Shown here: piece after piece, positions 58,182 through 64,000 of the stretch | How positions within the stretch are numbered: the stretch's first letter is position 1 | Layout: each line of letters starts with the position of its first letter | Origin: Rufibacter sp. XAAS-G3-1 | GTDB lineage: Bacteria > Bacteroidota > Bacteroidia > Cytophagales > Hymenobacteraceae | Direction: 5' to 3' | DNA length: 64,000 nt | NCBI RefSeq assembly: GCF_013623775.1 | Contig: NZ_JABFAM010000020.1 | Location: 32,089 to 96,088, forward strand | Position numbers and translations under genes: made by a program | The notes under the pieces: model-generated | Seen by the model: the letters and a program-made list of their open reading frames with translations, nothing else | The model's database searches: none | What the model was told of the DNA's origin: nothing

Positions 58182-59456
58182 ATGGATACCTCCTCAATTC
58201 AGCACTCTCCGGAATTCCTGCACAAGCGAAAAATGGCGGTGATGCTGCCGGTGTTTGTGGTCCCGTTCCTGGGAATCATCTTTTTCCTTTTCGGTGGTGG
58301 CACCCCGGCGGCCAATGCGACGCTGCAGGCCAGCGGGCTGAACACGGAAGTCCCGAAAGCCACCTTTAAAACCGCTATCAGCGACAAACTGACGGCGTAC
58401 CAGCAGAAAGAAAAACAGGATGCGGATGCGGAAAGGATGCGTTCCCTAGATGAGTACCACGTGAGCCCCGTTTCAGCTTCCCCTGGCTTGGATACCGGTG
58501 CCGTAGCCCCAGAAGCCAGGGGGCTGGCCTATTTCCCCGCGCCTCGCTCTGCTCCCCGGTCAACTCCCAGCTATGACCGCCGGGAGTACGAACACCTGAC
58601 CGGCAAGGTAAACGACTTTTACCGGACCCCGGCCAATACTTCCTCCCTTTCGGAGGCGAAGATGAACCGGTTGCTGGAACTGATGGAAAAAGAACAGAAC
58701 GGGAACCCCAACCCGGTAGACGTGGAGCGGGAACTCAGAAACAACCAGTACCTGCAGTACCTCCAACGCACCCTGGCCAGCGGCCAATTTGCCGGGGAAA
58801 AGCCCGTACTGGCCAGGCAGGACACGGTCGTACGGAAACCCAAAAGAAAGCTGGTGGAGGTGGCCGGGCACCAACCCAAAGTAGTGAACCGCCTGCCCCA
58901 GGGAAGGGGAGGGGAGGGGCAACCCAACCGGCAGCAGGGCAATTCCTTCTATTCGCTCGGGAGCAGTGACGGCCAGGTCAGCGGCAATACCATCAGCGCC
59001 GTGATCCACAGCGACCAAACGGTGGTATCCGGGGCCACGGTGAAACTGCGCCTCTTGAACGATCTCCAGCTGGAGGGGACGCTCATCCCCAAAAACACCT
59101 TTGTCTACGGCGTCGCCTCGGTCAAGAATGAGCGCCTGGACATTACGGTGGAGAACATCCGGCACGGCAAGGATATTCTGCCGGTCGCGATGATGGTATA
59201 CGACACCGACGGCCTGCTCGGGGTCTCTATCCCTGGTTCCCTGAACCGGGAAGCCGGAAAGCAAGCTATGGGCTCTATGGCCTCCAGTGGCAGTTACAAC
59301 GTGACGATGGCGCAGGGGGTAGGCGAACAGGTAGCCATGCAGGCCGCGCAGGGCGGCATCAACGGGGTGAAGGCCTTGGCCTCCAAAAAGGCGAGGCTGG
59401 AGAGGGTCCACGTGAAAGCCAATTACCGGGTATACCTGATCCCCGAGAATTTATAA
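58182..59456 (+). CDS. traM: TraM, conjugal transfer protein (VirB10-like)
   Basis: 424 residues from ATG 58182 (MDTSSIQHSP). The frame extends to 58041, but the upstream part is not family-like and the ATG gives a proper membrane helix at about 17-37 (MAVMLPVFVVPFLGIIFFLF). A Pro/Ser-rich linker (100-270) and a C-terminal conserved domain (ISAVIHSDQTVVSGATVKLRLL, GVASVKNERLDITVENI, AKGVASKKARLERVHVKANYRVYLI-type strands) are typical of TraM, which spans from inner membrane to periplasm. Confidence 0.86.
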   Translation: MDTSSIQHSPEFLHKRKMAVMLPVFVVPFLGIIFFLFGGGTPAANATLQASGLNTEVPKATFKTAISDKLTAYQQKEKQDADAERMRSLDEYHVSPVSASPGLDTGAVAPEARGLAYFPAPRSAPRSTPSYDRREYEHLTGKVNDFYRTPANTSSLSEAKMNRLLELMEKEQNGNPNPVDVERELRNNQYLQYLQRTLASGQFAGEKPVLARQDTVVRKPKRKLVEVAGHQPKVVNRLPQGRGGEGQPNRQQGNSFYSLGSSDGQVSGNTISAVIHSDQTVVSGATVKLRLLNDLQLEGTLIPKNTFVYGVASVKNERLDITVENIRHGKDILPVAMMVYDTDGLLGVSIPGSLNREAGKQAMGSMASSGSYNVTMAQGVGEQVAMQAAQGGINGVKALASKKARLERVHVKANYRVYLIPENL

Positions 59457-59479
59457 TTCAAATCTTAACGGTAGCATCC

Positions 59480-60433
59480 ATGAAAAAGCATCTCTTTTCC
59501 CTTGGTATATTCCTTTTGGCGGGCGTATCGGCGCTGGCCCAGAACCGGCAGCCCTTCAAAGACACCCAGCTGCTGAAATCATTCTCCTTGGGGGTATCTT
59601 ACGCCAAAACGGTCAACCTGATTTTTCCCAGCGGGGTGCACAGCGTGGATTTGGGCTCCGGCTCGGTAATTGCCGACAAGTTCTCCGGGGTGGAGAACGT
59701 CTTGCGCGTCAAAGCCAATGCCAAGGGCTTCCCGGAAACCAATCTTTCCGTGATCACAAAGGATGGTAGGTTCTACTCTTTTCACGTGCGTTACCAGGAG
59801 GAACCGGCCTCCCTTACCTATCAGATTGAAAGGGGAGACAATACCGGCACTTCCAGCCCATCTTCTGTCCAGGCCCTAGGGAAAGCAGCCCCGGTCGCCT
59901 TAACCGCCTCGCTAACGACGGCACCCGTTACGTTTGAATCGGCCCACATGAACGAGGCGGAACTGGCATACTATAGCCATGAAATTGCGCAGCGAAGCGA
60001 TTATATTTCCGGGATTGGCATGAATAAAAACAAGATCAACTTTGGGGTAGATGGGATCTATATCAAGGACAACGTCATGTTCTTCCCTATCAGCGCCAAA
60101 AATAAGAGCAACATCAACTATGACATTGATTTTATTAAATTCTATGTCCGGGACAAAAAGCAGCGCAAGCGCACGGCGGTTCAGGAAACGGAGGTGACGC
60201 CGATCTTCGTCTATCCGGAAGGGCAAAACACCATCCTGGGGCGGTCCGAGCTGAAGCGGGTGTACTGTCTAGAGAAATTCACCATCCCGGATAAGAAAAT
60301 CCTGTTGGTGGAGATGTTTGAGAAGAATGGGGGTAGGGTGATGACGATGGAAATGAACAACAGGGACATTGTCAAGGCTTCGCCCGTCAACTTCAGCAAA
60401 AGGCAATCAGCGATTAATGCTATAAAGCATTAG
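59480..60433 (+). CDS. traN: TraN, DUF4138 conjugal transfer protein
   Basis: 317 residues with a signal peptide (first 20, SALAQN). The DUF4138 core: KTVNLIFPSGVHSVDLGSGSVIAD, NVLRVKANAKGFPETNLSVIT and the C-terminal VYCLEKFTIPDKKILLVEMFEKNGGR. Likened to VirB9; it interacts with TraM in the outer part of the channel. Last gene of the operon in this window; traO, traP and traQ are not found. A terminator follows at 60550. Confidence 0.9.
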   Translation: MKKHLFSLGIFLLAGVSALAQNRQPFKDTQLLKSFSLGVSYAKTVNLIFPSGVHSVDLGSGSVIADKFSGVENVLRVKANAKGFPETNLSVITKDGRFYSFHVRYQEEPASLTYQIERGDNTGTSSPSSVQALGKAAPVALTASLTTAPVTFESAHMNEAELAYYSHEIAQRSDYISGIGMNKNKINFGVDGIYIKDNVMFFPISAKNKSNINYDIDFIKFYVRDKKQRKRTAVQETEVTPIFVYPEGQNTILGRSELKRVYCLEKFTIPDKKILLVEMFEKNGGRVMTMEMNNRDIVKASPVNFSKRQSAINAIKH

Positions 60434-60549
60434 GGAGAAAATAGATATGCCTTAACCGCCTGTTTTTGTTTGATTTCCAAAAATATACAGGCGATAGCTT
60501 GATTGGGTACCTTGGGCGAAGGGGAACCAAGTTCTTCTCTAAGCGTCGG

Positions 60550-60595
60550 GAGGTAGCAAAAAGGAAGTAATTTCTTTATTGCTACCTCATTTATT
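60550..60595 (+). terminator. Terminator after the tra operon
   Basis: GAGGTAGCAA (60550-60559) pairs with TTGCTACCTC (60579-60588), with an inner AAAG/CTTT extension, followed by ATTTATTTTT. Confidence 0.7.
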
Positions 60596-60854
60596 TTTAG
60601 GATTTGCTAGACTTGAAGCAAAAGTAGGCGGTTGAACCTGCGCAGACAAGCAGCAAACCAACTAATTGAAGCAGAGATTATTTTGAAGTAAAATACTTAT
60701 CTTGAACAAATGCTTACCGGATTGTATATAGTATCTTAGGAAAGCGAATTATGATTGCTTGTTCATTAGTAATGAACTGTATGGTTAAAGTGAAACATAA
60801 GTAAACAACTACAGATGTTAAGTCTAAGAAATAGTCTATGTAAATGAATATAAT

Positions 60855-61637
60855 ATGAAAATAATTGGAACCGAGAATGAAGAGTATCCAGTAGAATATC
60901 TAGAGAATGGTGCTTCTTTTTATGATTACCCTGAAGATAAGATATTTCAATTTCCAGCAGTTGATGGCAGCTTAATTAAATTCTATTATGCTGGATTGAC
61001 AATTTACAAGATGGAAACAATACCAAATGTATCTGAATCCCCAAGAGTGTATTTTCAATGGAAAGAGAAATGGTACAAAATTTTCATTTCAAATAATTCA
61101 AAAGATATTCAAGAGTTGTTTTCAGGTGAGATAATAGATGTCGTTGAAGGAACAACTTTAGTTGAAGAAATCAGGAAAAGGTCAATGACAAGCTTTTTAC
61201 AAGCTGGAAAAGAAGAATTCAAGGGATTATATAATGAATTAGGACTTGATAGGGATGAGTTTTGGGCTAAAGTATATCGTTTAGGGGTAAGATTTACCCG
61301 TGAGGAATCAGAAAAGATAATCAATTATTATGATAAAATAAGAAAGGAAAAGGCTTCTACTAGAAGGAGGATAAACATAACTCCTAATTCTTTTCGTCCA
61401 AGGCTTGATGATTTTAAAGAATACGGATTTAAGATCAACTTATACCCTCCTGGACTAGTAAATCATGAACTGTCATTAATTATATATCATAGAAAAAGTG
61501 ATGGATATACTTTAAAGCATCTTAAACCTAACCCAAGTATAGAAGGGGATAGAAACAACTTGATTGTGCAGTCGCATGAATATGATATTATTTCAAATCA
61601 AATTAAGTTGATTATAGATAAAAGAGATAGAATATAA
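60855..61637 (+). CDS. Hypothetical protein (AT-rich orphan)
   Basis: 260 residues, soluble by appearance. Begins MKIIGTENEEYPVEYLENGASFYDYPEDKIFQFPAVDG and has alternating beta strands up to 100, then a long charged helical part (SMTSFLQAGKEEFKGLYNELGLDRDEFWAKVYRLGVRFTREESEKIINYYDKIRKE). No family or motif recognised. A weak AATATAATATG context before the start. AT-rich, likely acquired separately from the tra operon. Confidence 0.6.
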   Translation: MKIIGTENEEYPVEYLENGASFYDYPEDKIFQFPAVDGSLIKFYYAGLTIYKMETIPNVSESPRVYFQWKEKWYKIFISNNSKDIQELFSGEIIDVVEGTTLVEEIRKRSMTSFLQAGKEEFKGLYNELGLDRDEFWAKVYRLGVRFTREESEKIINYYDKIRKEKASTRRRINITPNSFRPRLDDFKEYGFKINLYPPGLVNHELSLIIYHRKSDGYTLKHLKPNPSIEGDRNNLIVQSHEYDIISNQIKLIIDKRDRI

Positions 61638-62518
61638 AAATCCAGCGATATTGCAAACCACCCAGCAGCTGGCAAGGAAGAGTGCTCGCAAGGTTCAAAA
61701 GCCGTTGAAACGACAGTTCATGGCATACGACAGACATTCAGCCTGCCATGACACGAAATCACTTTGTGCATCTCAGATGGGAAAGCCTCTTTGCTACACC
61801 CTTCTTATTAGTGGAGTGCAACTTTCCTAGTATGCTGAAAGTACATTTGCGTTACGAGTAAGCCCAAGGCAAACTGCACCAAGATGAAGGTAACTAGCCG
61901 AATCCTTGGTACCTTGCGCTTCAAAATAAGTGTTTCCCTAAGTCATTGAAAGAACCCTGCTGCTTGGCTCCTCCTAGGGTTGGGGGCAAACGCCTCCATT
62001 CTACCAGGATATCAAGCCTTCTCTCATCTAGGGGAGTTACTTTCCAGTCTATCAGGTGTCCTTAGATCATGGCGTAAGCGCTGCAGATGATGGAATAATT
62101 GATACCTTATTTCGGACTGGTTGAGCCTTCCTTCAACCGCTTGCGGGAGGCAGGCTAATTCTAAATTGGTAGAGTAAATCATAACTTTTTGGGCTTAGTA
62201 GAACATTGTTTCCCTAAGAACAGAAATGATATTGTCTAGGTTAATATCAAACAGATACTTTATTTCCTTGTGCGCTAACATTAGTCAACGCCCTATTCTT
62301 AAAACCGTATTTAACGCCATGCACAAGAAGGACCGCAGAGAATGGTACTGGCACCGCATGAAGCCTAAGCTGATATTGGGGTGGTAATCGCTGCATTATT
62401 CGCTCTGTCAATCTATTAGAGAGTGTGATCAGGTAATACCCTAAAAGTCATAGCATTTGAGGTATTCAGAAAAAAGTCCTGAATAATAAAGGCTTTCTGT
62501 TGTCTTGAGTGGCTTGCC
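61638..62518. other. Gene-free stretch
   Basis: About 880 bp. A 23-codon frame from 62319 to 62387 (MHKKDRREWYWHRMKPKLIL) may be the tail of a lost gene, but nothing upstream supports it. No RNA gene or repeat array seen. Confidence 0.35.
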
Positions 62519-62737
62519 TTAGTGTTTACTATTGTCCACTATGCGGAATACCTTGCCGTGCACATCCCTTACAGTACAGGCAACAGGGCGCACTTCGTAA
62601 GGTGGCTCAAGGCTTCTTACACTATACACCTTCACTTCCGGATAAACTCCAGATTCATGTGTGTGATTGATTTCAAACTTTGCTAACTGCAGATCAAATT
62701 CTTCCTCAGGTACTGTTTTATAAACTACCTTTTCCAT
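62519..62737 (-). CDS. Small hypothetical protein
   Basis: 72 residues starting MEKVVYKTVPEEEFDLQLAKFEINH. Charged, no membrane segment. Short beta-rich second half (PEVKVYSVRSLEPPYEVRPVACTVRDVHGKVFRIVDN). Unknown family. Upstream start context is AT-rich without a clear Shine-Dalgarno. Confidence 0.5.
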   Translation of the reverse strand: MEKVVYKTVPEEEFDLQLAKFEINHTHESGVYPEVKVYSVRSLEPPYEVRPVACTVRDVHGKVFRIVDNSKH

Positions 62738-62872
62738 AACGTAAGTTGTTGGTTGAGGCCTAATGTACAGAAAAGAGGCAGTTGTTAATGACCATCCAAT
62801 AAGCTACTTGGCTAAAAGAGTGAATTCTTATAACCTCATTAGCAACTCCTCTTTCCTGTTTACCTTTGCCCC

Positions 62873-63241
62873 GTGAGCGACATCAAGGCAAACCACATCA
62901 GGACCAAACATAATGATTACCTCACCTGGTACCTGGAAGGATCCCAGCACCGGGATGGCGTGTACTTTGCCAATGGGTACCCCCCTCTAGGCAGCAAGTA
63001 CAGCAAGGTCTTCGAGGGATCGGTGCACAGCGTAAAGCCCGCCCTGGCCAAGCAGTTCCTGGACAGGCACCCGGGCCTCAATGGGTACGCCTCCACCGGT
63101 TGGATGAACTACCTCAACCTAAGGGAGAAGAGCCCCTACCCAAATGACGTGCTGGGCAGCTTCCGCAGCGCATTAGAGTTGTTCAAAGCGCAGTATGGCT
63201 ATGAGGCGGAATGGGTGCTGGTATTCAGCGTGGGGAGATAG
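62873..63241 (+). CDS. Hypothetical protein, GTG start
   Basis: 122 residues from GTG 62873 (MSDIKANHIRTKHNDYLTWYLEGSQHRDG). Rich in aromatic residues, with a GYPPLGSKYSKVFEGSVHSVKPALAKQFL segment. No recognised domain and no membrane segment. GC-rich compared with its AT-rich neighbours. Its end overlaps the end of the minus-strand gene 63225-63437 by 17 bp. Confidence 0.6.
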   Translation: MSDIKANHIRTKHNDYLTWYLEGSQHRDGVYFANGYPPLGSKYSKVFEGSVHSVKPALAKQFLDRHPGLNGYASTGWMNYLNLREKSPYPNDVLGSFRSALELFKAQYGYEAEWVLVFSVGR

Positions 63242-63437
63242 TGATTGTGATTGAATAGTTTTCGAAGAAATAACAGAGGGAAATAGTTATCACCACACAG
63301 ATTCCATAGGCGGTTTGTATCCACCGTTCACGGCGCTTTCTTATCTCATCATCCTCAATGTAGATATAGTTTGAGGGAGTAAATACTTGGAAGAGAAGAT
63401 ACCAAATGACGGAGCTGACTATGAAATATAGGTACAT
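63225..63437 (-). CDS. Small two-span membrane protein
   Basis: 70 residues: helix 1 about 3-17 (LYFIVSSVIWYLLFQVF), a charged loop (EDDEIRKRRERWIQTA), helix 2 about 43-60 (YGICVVITISLCYFF). No family. Tail-to-tail overlap with the preceding gene. Confidence 0.5.
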   Translation of the reverse strand: MYLYFIVSSVIWYLLFQVFTPSNYIYIEDDEIRKRRERWIQTAYGICVVITISLCYFFENYSITITISPR

Positions 63438-63550
63438 GGTGCTTTAGGCACATGGTGTTTGAAGAATTTGATCAACTTACAAAAATCTCCTACTCCTAGT
63501 TCTTCCGTAATAGGATCTTTGCAAGTATTTACTTTTGCTTAACAAAACCG

Positions 63551-63688
63551 TGCTTATCAGTCGGCAACCCACACGTTGATGCCTCTATCATCCTGATAAG
63601 CACCGAAGGGAAAATCATCTACAGCGGATCGGGTGATTCCGGGCTGTCTGAGGCCTGCCAGATCCTAGACAAGGAATTAGGTCAGTGA
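63551..63688 (+). pseudogene. Possible gene remnant
   Basis: A 45-codon open stretch (CLSVGNPHVDASIILIS, then DSGLSEACQILDKELGQ, stop at 63686) that reads like a protein C-terminus. No start codon or upstream gene frame is visible, so it is perhaps the tail of a truncated gene. Confidence 0.3.
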
Positions 63689-63769
63689 TACATAAAAGGT
63701 ATTGAAAAGGGCTGCTAGTCCCCTTTGCAGCAATTATTTGATAGCCGTCAGTCAGATGTACTGGTAGCC

Positions 63770-64000
63770 CTATCTGATTGACACTTTTGGATGCTCGACG
63801 GCTTTTCTATAGGCTTCTTTGAATTCTGACTCAGTGATGGGCTCACCGACCTCAAACTGGCACCAGGTACCGGTTAGGCCACTAGTGTCAGTGATATAAT
63901 TATGTTCCACGCTTATAATTGGGAATTCAGGGTTCAGGAAGTTTATCACCACCTGATAGCCATCCTTGGTCTTGCCATCACCACCATGTACTTCATAATA
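63770..64000 (-). CDS. Hypothetical protein, C-terminal part (truncated by window edge)
   Basis: On the minus strand the frame is open from the right edge to the stop at 63770, giving 76 visible residues (...KDGYQVVINFLNPEFPIISVEHNYITDTSGLTGTW onward, ending HPKVSIR). The GTG at 63952 is probably internal because the upstream part is also protein-like. Mixed beta and helical, no recognised motif. Confidence 0.5.
   Translation of the reverse strand, partial: YYEVHGGDGKTKDGYQVVINFLNPEFPIISVEHNYITDTSGLTGTWCQFEVGEPITESEFKEAYRKAVEHPKVSIR

Overview
The window reads as part of a large conjugative plasmid (or plasmid-like element) of a Bacteroidota bacterium, most likely a Cytophagales/Hymenobacteraceae relative. 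This placement is inferred from gene content: a Bacteroidetes-type tra operon (traE-traN order with DUF4134, DUF4133, DUF4141 and DUF4138 proteins), a MobA/MobB/MobC-like mobilisation set, DUF3945 and DUF932 plasmid proteins, and weak Shine-Dalgarno sequences. No tRNA, rRNA or CRISPR array was seen.

Layout. 1-2500: a truncated unknown gene and a secreted coiled-coil/beta-barrel protein. 2865-3316: a decayed DUF1016 nuclease gene. 3582-6076: replication module with 14 iterons, a Rep_3 initiator and an overlapping serine resolvase. 6077-6974: unassigned. 6975-25652: GC-rich metabolic and stress cargo (sugar kinase and GH65 phosphorylase, three SDRs, Zn-alcohol dehydrogenase, FMN reductase, SMP-30-like protein, Pcm, cyanophycinase, AI-2E transporter, esterase lipoprotein, histidine kinase). 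25983-31938: accessory plasmid genes including RadC, a Schlafen-type AlbA_2 protein and a VbhA/VbhT-like antitoxin-Fic pair. 32426-36897: an AT-rich set of three integron-like gene cassettes without an integrase, whose second attC-like site is split by an IS110-family element. 37072-41766: DUF932, Toprim and DUF3945 plasmid proteins. 41892-48043: M23 peptidase, XRE regulator, coupling protein, relaxase and relaxase accessory protein. 48262-49350: a gene-free tract with strict 4-bp periodicity. 49362-60433: parA, a DUF3408 gene and the type IV secretion operon. 60855-64000: AT-rich orphan genes.

How it works together. Rep and iterons provide replication and copy control. The resolvase may resolve multimers. 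ParA probably handles partition. MobA/MobB process DNA at an unlocated oriT and MobC delivers it to the TraE-TraN channel, with the M23 peptidase opening peptidoglycan. The cargo suggests carbohydrate phosphorolysis, aldehyde and redox detoxification and protein repair.

The strongest unexplained signals are: (1) a 960-bp ANNY tetranucleotide-phase tract next to parA; (2) an integron-like cassette array in which each cassette's first bases are the reverse complement of its last, with an IS110 element inside one attC; (3) a perfect 20-bp mRNA hairpin joining the antitoxin coding region to the fic start codon; and (4) a shared ~54-bp operator-like block at the same distance upstream of radC and the DUF932 gene.
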